From an uncultured Paracoccaceae bacterium (GTDB taxonomy: Bacteria > Pseudomonadota > Alphaproteobacteria > Rhodobacterales > Rhodobacteraceae), in contig CAKSTR010000010.1 of assembly GCA_934500835.1 (NCBI GenBank), positions 127,459-191,458 on the forward strand: a stretch of 64,000 nt of DNA. Reading direction: 5' to 3'. Below, piece by piece: positions 1 through 10,513 of this stretch; within the stretch, counting starts at the first letter, position 1; each line of letters begins with the position of its first letter. The notes under the pieces are model-generated. The model was given only the letters and a program-made list of their open reading frames with translations. It was not told where the DNA came from and ran no database searches. Made by a program: the position numbers and the translations under genes.

Positions 1-209
1 CTTTCGCGGCAGACCTCGACGATCCCGACAATCTCTTTGCCGATGTTGGAGTGGTAGAAGAACCCCAGATCCCCGATCTTCATCGCCCGCATGTTGTTGC
101 GGGCCTGATAGTTGCGCACGCCGTGCCATTCCTCGCCCTGATCGCCCTTGGCGACCTGATCGTCCCAGCCCCATGTGTCGGGCTCGGACTTGAACAGCCA
201 ATGGTTCAT
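1..209 (-). CDS. EVE domain protein, C-terminus beyond window
   Basis: The reading frame begins at ATG 209 and runs off the left edge, so only the first 69 residues are visible. It starts MNHWLFKSEPDTWGWDDQ and continues with WHGVRNYQARNNMRAMKIGD and GFFYHSN, the hallmark N-terminus of the EVE/PUA-like family (human THYN1-like). Family members bind modified bases in nucleic acid; the role in this organism is unknown. The ATG overlaps the stop of the upstream yciI-like gene by four bases (ATGA), so the two are probably co-transcribed. The family call is secure from the visible part. Confidence 0.88.
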   Translation of the reverse strand, partial: MNHWLFKSEPDTWGWDDQVAKGDQGEEWHGVRNYQARNNMRAMKIGDLGFFYHSNIGKEIVGIVEVCRE

Positions 210-478
210 CCGACCACCTTCTTCCACTCGCGGATATCGACGCTCTGGAAAAGGCCCGCCTTGGCGTAGGGGTCGGCTGCCGCCCAGTCCTTTGCAGCCT
301 GCAGACTGGCCACCTCCAGCACCACAAGGCTGCCGCACATCTCTCCGGTTTCCGACAGGAAGGGGCCGGCCATTTCGACCACGCCGGAAGCCGCAATATG
401 CGCCAGATGCGCGTCACGGTTGGCCTTGCGGATCTCAAGGCTGGCCGGCTTGTCGATACAGATCAGCGCAACGCGCAT
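206..478 (-). CDS. YciI family protein
   Basis: A 90-residue protein starting MRVALICIDKP, with the compact dimeric alpha/beta-barrel pattern of YciI: a conserved His in the R..HL.HI segment, the G-P-FL motif near residue 38, and a C-terminal DPY.KAGLF..V.I..W block. Family members are small cytoplasmic proteins of largely unknown function, some related to muconolactone isomerase folds. It sits three bases downstream of gpsA and overlaps the EVE gene, in the order tsaD-gpsA-yciI-EVE that is common in Rhodobacteraceae. No specific reaction can be assigned. Confidence 0.85.
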   Translation of the reverse strand: MRVALICIDKPASLEIRKANRDAHLAHIAASGVVEMAGPFLSETGEMCGSLVVLEVASLQAAKDWAAADPYAKAGLFQSVDIREWKKVVG

Positions 479-481
479 GGT

Positions 482-1429
482 TCACTCCTGTTCCTGTTTC
501 AGGGGGCGCGACATCAACTGTCGCACTGCCTCGGCCACCCCGATCTCATCCGCGACCAGCCGGGCCACCATGGCCGCGACCGGCATCTCGATCCCCAGCC
601 GCGCGGCCAGCTTCACCGTTGCCTTGGCCGTCGCCACGCCTTCGACCGTGGCCTGCGCCGCCGGTTTGCCAGCACCAAGTGCTGCCCCATGCGCGAAGTT
701 GCGCGACTGCGCCGAGGTGCAGGTCAGGATAAGGTCGCCCAGACCGGACAGGCCCGCAAGGGTTTCGGACTTCGCGCCAAGAGCCAGCGCCAGCCGCAGC
801 ATTTCGGCATGGCCCCGCGTGATCAGGGCCGCCCGCGCGCTGTCGCCAAGGCCCGCCCCGGCCACGACACCCGCCGCAATGGCGATCACGTTCTTCAGGG
901 CACCGCCAAGCTCGGCCCCAACCACGTCGTCAGTGCGGTAAAGGCGCAAGGTCGGCGTGGACAGGGCGGCCTGCATCGTTTCGGCCCGATCGCCCGCGCA
1001 GGCCAGCGTCAGCGCCGTGGGCAGGCCGCGGGCAATATCGGCGGCAAAGCTTGGGCCGGTCAGGATGCCCAGCTGGCCTGTGGCCCCGGCCTCGGCCATT
1101 ACTTCGGCCGGCCCTTTCAGCGTGGTCAGGTCGATGCCCTTGCAGCAGGCCACAAGATCAAGGGCCAAAAGCGGCCGGCCGGCATCCGACAGGAAACCGC
1201 GCAACTGTTGCATCGGCAGCGCCAGAAGGATGACCGATGACGGCGCAAGATCGGTCAGGGCGCCGACAACCTCGACCCCATCGGGAAGGGTCATTCCGGG
1301 CAGGCGCGGGCTTTGCCGATTGGCCCGCAGCGCATCGTCGCGGCCCCAAAGCGCCACCTGCCGCCCGCCCGAGGCCAGGGCGATGGCAAGCGCAGTCCCG
1401 AACGCTCCGGCGCCGGCGATGCCGATCAT
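482..1429 (-). CDS. gpsA: Glycerol-3-phosphate dehydrogenase [NAD(P)+]
   Basis: This 315-residue enzyme reduces dihydroxyacetone phosphate to sn-glycerol 3-phosphate for phospholipid synthesis. The N-terminus [19 protein letters not shown] is the Rossmann GxGxxG nucleotide-binding loop at residues 6-11. The middle carries the family motifs LTGPSFA and [14 protein letters not shown] (containing the catalytic lysine), and the C-terminal domain has the [16 protein letters not shown] block. The frame is open further upstream, but the ATG at 1429 directly precedes the Rossmann fold and overlaps the tsaD stop by four bases, which fixes the start. Length is normal for the family. Confidence 0.97.
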   Translation of the reverse strand: MIGIAGAGAFGTALAIALASGGRQVALWGRDDALRANRQSPRLPGMTLPDGVEVVGALTDLAPSSVILLALPMQQLRGFLSDAGRPLLALDLVACCKGIDLTTLKGPAEVMAEAGATGQLGILTGPSFAADIARGLPTALTLACAGDRAETMQAALSTPTLRLYRTDDVVGAELGGALKNVIAIAAGVVAGAGLGDSARAALITRGHAEMLRLALALGAKSETLAGLSGLGDLILTCTSAQSRNFAHGAALGAGKPAAQATVEGVATAKATVKLAARLGIEMPVAAMVARLVADEIGVAEAVRQLMSRPLKQEQE

Positions 1430-2505
1430 GCTTTCGCCCCCCTTTTCCCCGATCCGATCACCGGGGCCGCCGATTCGTCCAGCGGCCAGCGCGATCGTGC
1501 CGCAAGATCGGCGCCATCGCGGTGCCCGAGGCGGAACCGCTCGATCCCGGCCCAGGCAATCATCGCCGCATTGTCGGTGCAAAGCGCCAGCGGGGGGGCG
1601 ATGAAACGGGTGCCGGTCGCGGCACAAACAGTCTCTAATCCTGCCCGAATGGTCTTGTTGGCGGCCACGCCCCCTGCCACCGCGATGACCGGGGCCGGAA
1701 AGATCGCCAGCGCACGCCGGGTCTTTTCGGCCAGCACATCCGCGACCGCCGCCTGAAAGCCGGCGCAAAGATCGCGGCGGTCCTGAACCGTCAGCCCGCC
1801 CTGCGCGGCAACAAGCCCGTCGCGCGCGCGCAGCACGGCGGTCTTGAGGCCCGAGAACGACAGATCGCAGCCCGGGCGGTCCAGAAGCGGCCGGGGAAAG
1901 GCGAACCGCCGCGCATCACCCTGCGTCGCCTCGGTCTCGACATGCGGGCCGCCGGGCTGCGGCAGGCCAAGCAGCTTGGCGATCTTGTCGAACGCCTCAC
2001 CGGGTGCGTCGTCGATGGTGCTGCCAAGGCGGCGGAACCTGTCCGGCCCCTCGATCGCAAGAAACTGGCAATGCCCGCCCGAGACCAGCAGCATCAGATA
2101 GGGAAACCCCAGCCCGTCCGTCAGCCGCGGGGTCAGGGCATGGCCGGCAAGATGGTTGACGCCGACCATGGGCAGGCCGGTTGCGGCGCAAAGCGCCTTG
2201 GCCGTCATCAGCCCCGACAGCACGCCCCCGATCAGCCCCGGCCCCGCCGTGACGGCGATTCCGTCCAGATCGCCAAGGCTGACTCCGGCTTGCGACAGGG
2301 CCTGCGCGATGCAGTGATCCAACCGCTCCACATGGGCGCGGGCGGCGATTTCAGGCACTACACCGCCAAAATCGGCATGAAGCGCCGTTTGCCCCTGCAC
2401 CACGGACGACCGGATCTCGCCACCCTTTGCACCGGCACGCACGACGGCGGCGGCGGTGTCGTCGCAGCTGGACTCGATGCCAAGGAAGGTCAGCGGACGG
2501 GTCAT
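1426..2505 (-). CDS. tsaD: tRNA N6-threonylcarbamoyladenosine transferase TsaD
   Basis: A 359-residue protein of the Kae1/TsaD (ASKHA) family, which transfers the threonylcarbamoyl group to A37 of ANN-decoding tRNAs together with TsaB and TsaE. It starts [17 protein letters not shown], the diagnostic N-terminus. The metal-ligand pair HLAGH is at residues 118-122 and LLVSGGHCQ and [12 protein letters not shown] follow. The frame is open 13 codons upstream, but the ATG at 2505 directly precedes the conserved GIESSCDDT. It heads the minus-strand run tsaD-gpsA-yciI-EVE and diverges from hemD with a gap of under 80 bases. Confidence 0.98.
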   Translation of the reverse strand: MTRPLTFLGIESSCDDTAAAVVRAGAKGGEIRSSVVQGQTALHADFGGVVPEIAARAHVERLDHCIAQALSQAGVSLGDLDGIAVTAGPGLIGGVLSGLMTAKALCAATGLPMVGVNHLAGHALTPRLTDGLGFPYLMLLVSGGHCQFLAIEGPDRFRRLGSTIDDAPGEAFDKIAKLLGLPQPGGPHVETEATQGDARRFAFPRPLLDRPGCDLSFSGLKTAVLRARDGLVAAQGGLTVQDRRDLCAGFQAAVADVLAEKTRRALAIFPAPVIAVAGGVAANKTIRAGLETVCAATGTRFIAPPLALCTDNAAMIAWAGIERFRLGHRDGADLAARSRWPLDESAAPVIGSGKRGAKA

Positions 2506-2579
2506 GGTTCCGGCTTGTGATCGGGTGTCTGCCGCAGGTAACATCCGCCCGCCCGTCGCACAATCCTTCGGAGGACAGC

Positions 2580-3287
2580 CTGACCCCCCCCGCCATCCCC
2601 GTCCTGATCACCCGCCCCCAGCCTCAGGCCGGGCGGCTGGCCGATGCCTTGCGGCATCAGGGTGCGCAGGTGGTTGTGTCGCCGCTGATGCGGGCGGTGT
2701 TCCCGCCGGTCGACCTACCGCCCGGCCGGTTCCGGGCGATCATCCTGACCTCGGAAGCGGGGGCGATGGCTGCGGCGCCGCTTTGCGCCGATCTGCCCGC
2801 CCCCGCCTTTTGTGTGGGCGAACGCACGGCCGAAGTGGCCCGCGCCGGTGGCTTCGATGCGCGGTCTCTGGGGGCGACGGCGGCCGAGATGCTGCCCGCG
2901 CTGGCCACGCAAACCGGGCCGTTCCTGTATCTGCGCGGCCGCGAGGCCTCGGTCGATGTTGCGGCGGCGCTAAGGGCGCGGGGCGAGGTGGCGGAAAGCG
3001 CCGTCGTCTATGCGCAGGAGCCTGCCCCCCTGACGGATGAGGCGCGGGCCCTGTTGCAGACACCGGGGCCCGTTGTGCTGCCGCTTTACTCGGCCCGGTC
3101 GGCCCGGCTGTTTCTGGCCGCCTGCCCGGCGGATCTGCAGGCGGATCTGCGGATCATCGCCATTGCCGCCCCGGTTCTGGAGACGCTTCCCCAGGCGCTG
3201 CGGGCTGGCGCGGCGCTTGCCGAACGTCCCGATGGCCCGGCGATGCAGGCGGCGATCCTGCACCGCATTCGGGCCCTCCTGCCTTGA
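2580..3287 (+). CDS. hemD: Uroporphyrinogen-III synthase
   Basis: HemD closes and inverts ring D of hydroxymethylbilane to make uroporphyrinogen III in tetrapyrrole synthesis. The protein (about 235 residues) begins [20 protein letters not shown], with the family's VLITRP N-terminus; [10 protein letters not shown] and [11 protein letters not shown] match the conserved two-domain pattern. No ATG or GTG lies near the first conserved residues. I place the start at CTG 2580, four bases after GGAGGA at 2570-2575; the frame is open further upstream but overlaps tsaD antisense and does not look coding. It is followed by the Mic60-like gene and hemY, the usual alphaproteobacterial order. Confidence 0.88.
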   Translation: MTPPAIPVLITRPQPQAGRLADALRHQGAQVVVSPLMRAVFPPVDLPPGRFRAIILTSEAGAMAAAPLCADLPAPAFCVGERTAEVARAGGFDARSLGATAAEMLPALATQTGPFLYLRGREASVDVAAALRARGEVAESAVVYAQEPAPLTDEARALLQTPGPVVLPLYSARSARLFLAACPADLQADLRIIAIAAPVLETLPQALRAGAALAERPDGPAMQAAILHRIRALLP

Positions 3288-3349
3288 AGCGGTGCGGGTA
3301 GGATGGTTAGGTGAGGCGGATGCCACGCTGACCGAAGGGAGTCCCGCCG

Positions 3350-4450
3350 ATGTCGGACCGGACGCCGGACAAGGATCACGAACCCGAGGAAGACCGTGCC
3401 GAGGCCGTCGCGCCGCTGGTGCTGGACGAATCCGAACGGATAGCGGACACCGCCGCGCCCCCACCGGCCAGACGCCGCGGTGCGGGATCGGCAGTGCTTG
3501 CAGTGCTGCTTCTGGGTGCGGGCGCCACGGCCCTGGCATGGTTCGATCCCTTGGGTTGGCGCGGTCCGGGCCAGGCGCAGGATCAGATCGCAGCCCTGAC
3601 CGCCCGGCTTGAGGCTTCGGATACCGCCGCCAAGGCGCTTGAGACCCGGCTGGCCCGGCTGGAATCCGCCCCGCCTGCGGTCTCGCCCGATTCGCTGGCC
3701 GCGCTGGAGCAGTCCGTGCACGAGACGCAGGCCGCCCTGACGGCCCTGCAGCAGGCCCCCGGCGTTGGCGAAGACGTCTCGGCGGCCCAGATCGCCGCTT
3801 TGGCACAGACGGTGGAGCAGCTGAAACAGCAGGTCGCGGCCTTGCCTGCCACGGCAGGTTCCACCGAAGGCATCAAGGCGGCAGTGGACGCCGCCATGGA
3901 CGAACGCGCCGCCCAGCAAGAGGCCGAGGCCAGCGCGACGGTCGAGGCAGCGCAGAAGAAGGTGGCCCGGATCGAGGCCGTCCAGTCCCTGCGCGCGGCT
4001 GCGCAATCCGGCGCGCCCTATGCCGATCTTCTGCCCGCGCTTGGCGATCTGCCGCTGGACCCTGTGCTGCGCGACGCTGCCGCATCGGGCCTTGTCACCC
4101 GTCAGGCGCTGGTCGACGGCTTCCCCGATGCCGCACGCAAGGCCCTGGACGCCTCGCTTCGCGCGACGGGGGGCGAGGGGATGGGGGACCGGCTTTACAC
4201 CTTCCTGCGCATCCAGACCGGCGCGCGTTCGCTGGAACCGCAAGAGGGCAGCGATCCCGATGCGGTGCTGTCGCGGGCCGAGGCTGCGGTGCAATCCGGC
4301 GATGTTGCCGGGGCGCTTGACGAATTGGCGGCTCTGCCGGCCGAAGGGCAGGCCGAGATGAAGGAATGGATGGCGCAGGCGCAGGGCTGGCTTGCGGCCG
4401 ACAAGGCGTTGAATGATCTTGCGGCTGCGGCCGGCGTGCAGGGGGGCTGA
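3350..4450 (+). CDS. Mitofilin/Mic60-like inner-membrane protein (COG4223-type)
   Basis: A 366-residue protein with an acidic N-terminal cytoplasmic stretch (residues 1-40), one transmembrane helix around residues 45-66 (SAVLAVLLLGAGATALAWF), a long Ala/Glu/Gln-rich coiled coil (about 80-200) and a helical C-terminal domain. This is the architecture and the genomic position (between hemD and hemY) of the alphaproteobacterial Mic60/mitofilin homologue, which is reported to shape intracytoplasmic membranes. The assignment rests on architecture and position. It lies 62 bases after hemD and its TGA is 3 bases before the hemY GTG. Confidence 0.8.
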   Translation: MSDRTPDKDHEPEEDRAEAVAPLVLDESERIADTAAPPPARRRGAGSAVLAVLLLGAGATALAWFDPLGWRGPGQAQDQIAALTARLEASDTAAKALETRLARLESAPPAVSPDSLAALEQSVHETQAALTALQQAPGVGEDVSAAQIAALAQTVEQLKQQVAALPATAGSTEGIKAAVDAAMDERAAQQEAEASATVEAAQKKVARIEAVQSLRAAAQSGAPYADLLPALGDLPLDPVLRDAAASGLVTRQALVDGFPDAARKALDASLRATGGEGMGDRLYTFLRIQTGARSLEPQEGSDPDAVLSRAEAAVQSGDVAGALDELAALPAEGQAEMKEWMAQAQGWLAADKALNDLAAAAGVQGG

Positions 4451-4453
4451 CGA

Positions 4454-5980
4454 GTGCTGTGGTCACTGACGAAAGTCGTCCTGTTCCTTCTGGTGATCGC
4501 CTGCCTGGCCTTCCTGGGCAGCATGATCTCGGAAACCGGGCAGGCGGTGCGGATCAGCGCCGCCGGGCTGGAATTCACCCTTGGCCCCTTGCAGGCCGTC
4601 ATTGCCGTGCTGGTGCTGTTCGCACTGGTCTGGGCCGCGCTGCGCCTGTTCGGCCTGCTGAGCGCGACGATTCACTTCCTGAACGGGGACGAAACCGCGA
4701 TCAGCCGCTATTTCGACCGCAATCGCGAACGCAAGGGCTATGCCGCGATGTCCGAGGCGCTGGTGGCGCTGGCCTCGGGCGAGAATGCGGCGGCGATGCA
4801 GCGGGCCAAGGCGGCCGAACGGCTTCTGCGCAAGCCCGAGTTGACCACGCTCCTGGTGGCGCAGGCTGCCGAAGCCTCGGGCGATGGGCGGGCGGCGGTG
4901 AATGCCTACAAGTCGCTGCTGTCGAATGAACAGACCCGCTTTGCCGCGATGCGGGGCCTTCTGCGGCACAAGCTGGCCGAAGGCGACACCGACACCGCGC
5001 TGAAACTGGCACAGAAGGCGTTTGCGCTGAAGCCCCGGCATGGCGAGACCCAGGACATCCTTCTGAAACTGCAGGCCGACAGCAAGGACTGGAAAGGCGC
5101 GCGCGAGACGCTTGGGCAGAAGCTACGTTCGGGCGAGTTGCCGCGTTCGGTCTACCGGCGGCGGGATGCCTTGCTGGCGCTGCAGGAAGCCAAGGTCATC
5201 ACCGATGAGGGCAGCAGCATCGAAGCACGCGAGGCTGCGATCGAGGCGAACAAGCTGTCGCCCGACCTGATTCCGGCGGCCGTGATCGCCGCGCATGCGT
5301 TGGTGGAAAAGGGCGACCGCAAGGGCGCGACGAGGGTGCTGAAAAAGGCCTGGGAGGTGATGCCGCATCCCGATCTGGCCGCCGCCTTTGCGGCAATCGA
5401 GCCCGAGGAAACCCCTGCCGACCGGCTGAAACGCTTCAAACCGCTGTTGCAGGCCCGTCCGCAGGACGAGGAAACCCGTCTGACCAAGGCCGAGCTTTTG
5501 CTGGCGGATGGAGATTTCACCGGCGCGCGCGATGCGCTGGGCACCCTGGCCGAGGATCACCCGACGCAGCGCACTCTGGCGATTCTGGCCGCGGTCGAGC
5601 GTGGGACCGGCGCCGAGGACGGCACCGTGCGGCGTATTCTGGCCAAGGCGGTGGCAGCTTCGCGCGGCCCGCAATGGTGCTGCGACAAATGTCAGGCGGT
5701 GCAAGAGGACTGGGCGCCGATCTGCCCCGATTGCGGCGGATTCGATACGCTCAGCTGGCGCGAGCCACTGCATGAGGGCCGCAAGCCCGCCGGCATTCTG
5801 GCTCGCCTGGCGCCTTTCCTGTTCGGTCAGGAAAGACCGCGGCTGATCGAGGCCGAAGAGATCGAGGATGAACCGTCGCCGGTTCCGCCAACCCCCGAGC
5901 CCGAGTCGGAGCCGGCGGGAGAGGTCATCGATGTGACGCCCGGCCTCTCTCCGGACGAAATCCTGCGCCGGGCCAACTAG
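4454..5980 (+). CDS. hemY: HemY-type heme biosynthesis TPR membrane protein
   Basis: A 508-residue protein starting at GTG 4454. Two transmembrane helices occupy about residues 5-27 and 42-64 (HemY_N), followed by a tetratricopeptide-like helical region (about 95-400). Near residue 410 a double CxxC cluster (CCDKCQ then CPDCGGFDTLSW) forms a small zinc-ribbon-like tail that is common in alphaproteobacterial HemY. The protein is membrane-anchored with its TPR domain in the periplasm in E. coli; it is linked to late heme synthesis but is not itself a known enzyme, and it must not be confused with Gram-positive HemY oxidase. Last gene of the hemD operon. Confidence 0.9.
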   Translation: MLWSLTKVVLFLLVIACLAFLGSMISETGQAVRISAAGLEFTLGPLQAVIAVLVLFALVWAALRLFGLLSATIHFLNGDETAISRYFDRNRERKGYAAMSEALVALASGENAAAMQRAKAAERLLRKPELTTLLVAQAAEASGDGRAAVNAYKSLLSNEQTRFAAMRGLLRHKLAEGDTDTALKLAQKAFALKPRHGETQDILLKLQADSKDWKGARETLGQKLRSGELPRSVYRRRDALLALQEAKVITDEGSSIEAREAAIEANKLSPDLIPAAVIAAHALVEKGDRKGATRVLKKAWEVMPHPDLAAAFAAIEPEETPADRLKRFKPLLQARPQDEETRLTKAELLLADGDFTGARDALGTLAEDHPTQRTLAILAAVERGTGAEDGTVRRILAKAVAASRGPQWCCDKCQAVQEDWAPICPDCGGFDTLSWREPLHEGRKPAGILARLAPFLFGQERPRLIEAEEIEDEPSPVPPTPEPESEPAGEVIDVTPGLSPDEILRRAN

Positions 5981-6021
5981 GGCGGCGGGACAGAGGCTGT
6001 GCCGGTCACAAGCGATCAAAA

Positions 6022-6041
6022 ACCTATCCGTTCGGGTAGGT
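6022..6041 (+). terminator. Candidate terminator after hemY
   Basis: An 8-bp stem (ACCTATCC at 6022-6029 with GGGTAGGT at 6034-6041, one T-G wobble) closes a GTTC tetraloop 42 bases after the hemY stop and is followed by ACTGTTTTG. The T-tract is short, so termination may be weak. It sits where the hem operon would be expected to end. Confidence 0.45.
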
Positions 6042-6435
6042 ACTGTTTTGCTGCACCGGCGCAGACCTGCCTGAACGGGTGGTAAAAGGCCCATACCTTC
6101 AGAAACCCGAAAGCAGGAGATCCGCAGGTTGCGCCCCTGCGGGGATGGTCATCTTCTTGCGACACCCCCGCCGTAAAGGGCGCGCCCATCCGCAGTGGTG
6201 ATCCCGGAAGCACGGTCAGTCCGATGCCCGGCTGCGGGGCTTCGGTGCCATGCAGGTGAGGGTGCCAGTATTGGCCTTGCCGATCGCCTTGAGGGAGGCG
6301 TCCGGCGACGGGGCAGACAGGACTGCCGGGAAGGGAGGACGGAATGAACATCCGGGGCCATCATGTGCAGGCATCGTTCGGCCGCTGCCGTGCGACCGCC
6401 CGCACCACATCAGCGCGCGGCGCAGGCCGTCAGCC
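6042..6435. other. Non-coding leader region upstream of ppc
   Basis: About 390 bases without a supportable gene. It holds a perfect 7-bp stem (CCGCAGG 6122-6128 with CCTGCGG 6136-6142) and several GC-rich repeats. The ppc frame stays open through part of it, but the encoded residues do not resemble PEPC and are Arg/Pro-rich. I could not match it to a known riboswitch. Confidence 0.4.
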
Positions 6436-9099
6436 ATGAACCGCCTTGCGCAGCAGGCCGAAGCGGCAGCCCTGCAGATTGACGAGGAAACCCTGGCCCT
6501 GCGCGCCGAGATGCGGGATCTGTGGCGACGGGTTATCGCGCGGCGGGCTCCGCAGGCGCTGGCGCTGGTCGAGGATCCGGCGGCCGCCTTGCCGGTGGGC
6601 GATGCCGCCACCGCCTGCCTGCAGGCGATGTCGATCTGGTTCCAGCTGACCCGCATCATCGACGAGAATACCGCCGCCCGCAGCCGCCGCGCCACCGAGA
6701 CAGCCGAAGGCCCCGCCGCGGTCGAGGGAAGCTTCGCCCGCGCCATCGCCGATCTGGACCCGGCCCTGACCGCCAGGGATTTCACCGAACTGACCGAACG
6801 CCTTTCGGTCGGCCCCACCATCACCGCCCACCCGACCGAGGCCAAGCGCGTCACGGTGCAGGAAATCAATCGTCGGATCTACCGGTTGCTGGTCTCGCTT
6901 GAGACGCAGCGCTGGACCCCGCGCGAACGCGACGACATCCTGTCCGACGTCGAAAGCGAGATCGACCTGCTGTGGATGACGGGCGAGCTGCGCATCGAAC
7001 GCCCCAGCCTGCGCGACGAGATCGAATGGGGCCTGCAATTCTTCCGGGACGCGGTGTTCGACGCCGCCCCGCAACTGTTCGACCGCTTCATCGCCGCCAG
7101 CAAGGCGCGCTTTGGCGAGGACGTCGGAATCACGCCCTGCCTGAAGTTCCATTCCTGGATCGGCGGTGACCGCGACGGCAATCCCAACGTCACCGCAGCG
7201 GTGACGCAGGACGCGCTGGAGCGTGCCCGCCGCGCCATTCTAGAACGCTACATCGACGGCATCGGCAAGGCCGCCGCGGGGCTGAGCATCACCTCGCGTA
7301 TCGTGCCGGTGCCTCCGGCCCAGGCAGAGCGTATCCTCGCCATCATCGCGCAAAGCCCGCGCGCGGCTGCCCTGTCCGCCCGCAACCCCGGAGAACTGTT
7401 CCGTCAGGCCCTGACGGCGATGACCGACCGGCTGCGCCCGATGATCGACCGTCAGCCCGGCGGCTATCCCTCGGTCGGGCATTTCATCGCCGATCTGAAG
7501 GCGCTGGAGGCTGGCCTGCACGCGATCAATGCGCAACGTCTGGCAGCGCGCCACCTGACGCCGCTGCGCTGGCAGGCCGAGACCTTCGGTTTCCGCACCT
7601 CGACGCTGGATGTCCGGCAGAACTCCACCGTTGTCACGGCGGTGCTGGCCTCGGTCTGGGGCCTTGACGGCCCGGCGCCCGAGCCGGGCTCGGCGGACTG
7701 GTCGCGCAAGCTGCGGGAAGACCTGGGCCGCGCCGATCTTGCCGATGTCGACCGCGACCGGCTCGACCCGCAGGCGCAGGAACTGCTGGACCTGCTGTCG
7801 GTCATGCACCGGGCCCGGATGTCCGACGACCCCGACGCCATCGGCCCCTTCATCCTGTCGATGACCCGATCGGCCGACGATCTTCTGGCGCTGTTCCTTC
7901 TGGCCCGCCATGCCGGATTCGGCGCCGAGAAACTGGATCTGCAGGTGGTGCCGCTGTTCGAGACCATTGACGACCTGCGCCATGCTCCGGCCGTCTATGA
8001 CGACCTGCTGAAAGTGCCGCTGGCGCAGCGCAGCCTGCGGTCGCGCGATGCCACGGTCGAAATCATGCTGGGCTATTCGGACAGCAACAAGGACGGCGGC
8101 TTCCTGTGCTCGACCTGGGAGCTGGACAAGGCGCAGCGCCGCCTGACCCAGTCGCTGAAGCAGCACGGGCTGCGGCCGGTGTTCTTCCATGGCCGCGGCG
8201 GTTCGGTCAGTCGGGGCGGTGCGCCGACCGGGCGCGCCATCGCCGCCCAGCCGGTTGGCACGGTGGCCGGCAGGCTGCGGCTGACCGAACAGGGGGAGGT
8301 GGTCTCCTCGCGCTATGCGAACCGCGGCACGGCGGTGGCGCAGCTGGAACTCTTGGCCTCGTCGGTGCTGTCGCATCTGCCGGTGCGGGTCCAGCCCGCC
8401 GCCGACCCCGAACATATCGACGCGCTGGAGGCGCTCTCCGGCCTGTCGCAGACCGCCTATGTCGGGCTTCTGGCGATGCCCGGGTTCATCGACTATTTCC
8501 AGCAGGCCAGCCCGGTCGAGGAATTGGCGATGCTGAAGATCGGCTCACGCCCGGCGCGCCGCTTCGGGGCCAAATCGCTGGCCGATCTGCGGGCGATCCC
8601 CTGGGTCTTCGCCTGGTCGCAGAATCGCCACATGATCACCGGCTGGTTCGGCTTCGGCTCGGCCGTCGCGGCCTTCCGTCAGGTGCGGGGGGGCGATGGC
8701 GACCGGCTTCTGGCGGCGATGTTCGCCCGGCACCGGCTGTTCCGGCTGATGGTCGACGAGGTCGAGAAGTCCCTGATGCTGGTCGATATGGAGATCGCCG
8801 CAGCCTATGCCGGGCTGGTGGCGGATCCGGCCGTCCGCGACTCGGTCCTGGGCAGAATCCGGGCCGAACATGCCCTGGCGCTGACGGCGCTGCGTGACCT
8901 GACCGCAGAGCCGCATCCCGGCGCGCGCTTCCCCCTGATGCAGGAACGCTGCCGCACCTTGCGGCCGCAGCTTGACCGGATCAACCGGCTGCAGATCGCC
9001 CTTCTGCACCGGGCCCGCACCGAACCCGGCGCACAGACGACCGTGCCGCTGATGCAAACGATGAACACCATCGCCACCGGCCTTGGCTGGACCGGCTGA
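6436..9099 (+). CDS. ppc: Phosphoenolpyruvate carboxylase
   Basis: An 887-residue cytoplasmic enzyme that carboxylates phosphoenolpyruvate with bicarbonate to oxaloacetate. Family blocks appear in order: TITAHPTEAKR with the catalytic histidine at residue 132, IGGDRDGNPNV, ETFGFRTSTLDVRQNS, MLGYSDSNKDGG, the catalytic loop FFHGRGGSVSRGG at about 583-595 (Arg 587), and IPWVFAWSQNRHMITGWFG. The ATG at 6436 (MNRLAQQAE) is chosen because upstream codons look non-coding. glyA follows after 18 bases. A ppc-glyA pair recalls serine-cycle genes, where PEPC makes oxaloacetate after formaldehyde-derived C1 enters through SHMT, but other serine-cycle genes are not in this window. Confidence 0.96.
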   Translation: MNRLAQQAEAAALQIDEETLALRAEMRDLWRRVIARRAPQALALVEDPAAALPVGDAATACLQAMSIWFQLTRIIDENTAARSRRATETAEGPAAVEGSFARAIADLDPALTARDFTELTERLSVGPTITAHPTEAKRVTVQEINRRIYRLLVSLETQRWTPRERDDILSDVESEIDLLWMTGELRIERPSLRDEIEWGLQFFRDAVFDAAPQLFDRFIAASKARFGEDVGITPCLKFHSWIGGDRDGNPNVTAAVTQDALERARRAILERYIDGIGKAAAGLSITSRIVPVPPAQAERILAIIAQSPRAAALSARNPGELFRQALTAMTDRLRPMIDRQPGGYPSVGHFIADLKALEAGLHAINAQRLAARHLTPLRWQAETFGFRTSTLDVRQNSTVVTAVLASVWGLDGPAPEPGSADWSRKLREDLGRADLADVDRDRLDPQAQELLDLLSVMHRARMSDDPDAIGPFILSMTRSADDLLALFLLARHAGFGAEKLDLQVVPLFETIDDLRHAPAVYDDLLKVPLAQRSLRSRDATVEIMLGYSDSNKDGGFLCSTWELDKAQRRLTQSLKQHGLRPVFFHGRGGSVSRGGAPTGRAIAAQPVGTVAGRLRLTEQGEVVSSRYANRGTAVAQLELLASSVLSHLPVRVQPAADPEHIDALEALSGLSQTAYVGLLAMPGFIDYFQQASPVEELAMLKIGSRPARRFGAKSLADLRAIPWVFAWSQNRHMITGWFGFGSAVAAFRQVRGGDGDRLLAAMFARHRLFRLMVDEVEKSLMLVDMEIAAAYAGLVADPAVRDSVLGRIRAEHALALTALRDLTAEPHPGARFPLMQERCRTLRPQLDRINRLQIALLHRARTEPGAQTTVPLMQTMNTIATGLGWTG

Positions 9100-9117
9100 C
9101 CGAAAGGACCCCTGCTG

Positions 9118-10407
<1,290 letters not shown>

Positions 10408-10455
10408 CGATACGCCGATCCGATTGCCCGGAACACGCCGCGTAGCCGTTCGGCG

Positions 10456-10470
10456 TTAACGATCACTTAG
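10456..10470. promoter_or_regulatory. Candidate CtrA box upstream of fliL
   Basis: TTAACGATCACTTAG matches the alphaproteobacterial CtrA site TTAA-N7-TTAA with one mismatch in the second half-site. It lies in the glyA-fliL gap, 29-58 bases before the possible fliL starts. CtrA controls flagellar operons in several Rhodobacteraceae, so position supports it; a chance match cannot be excluded. Confidence 0.4.
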
Positions 10471-10513
10471 TGACCGCGACCTATCCTTGTCCCGCAAGAT
10501 GATGGAGGTCGCC

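Noticed and set aside
6042..6435. Cobalamin riboswitch in the ppc leader
   Set aside because: Fragments such as CAGACCTGCC resemble the B12 box, but the other conserved blocks are missing or in the wrong order, and ppc-glyA is not a usual target.
10445..10460. Terminator after glyA from the ACGCCG/CGGCGT stem
   Set aside because: The stem has a long loop and no T-tract.
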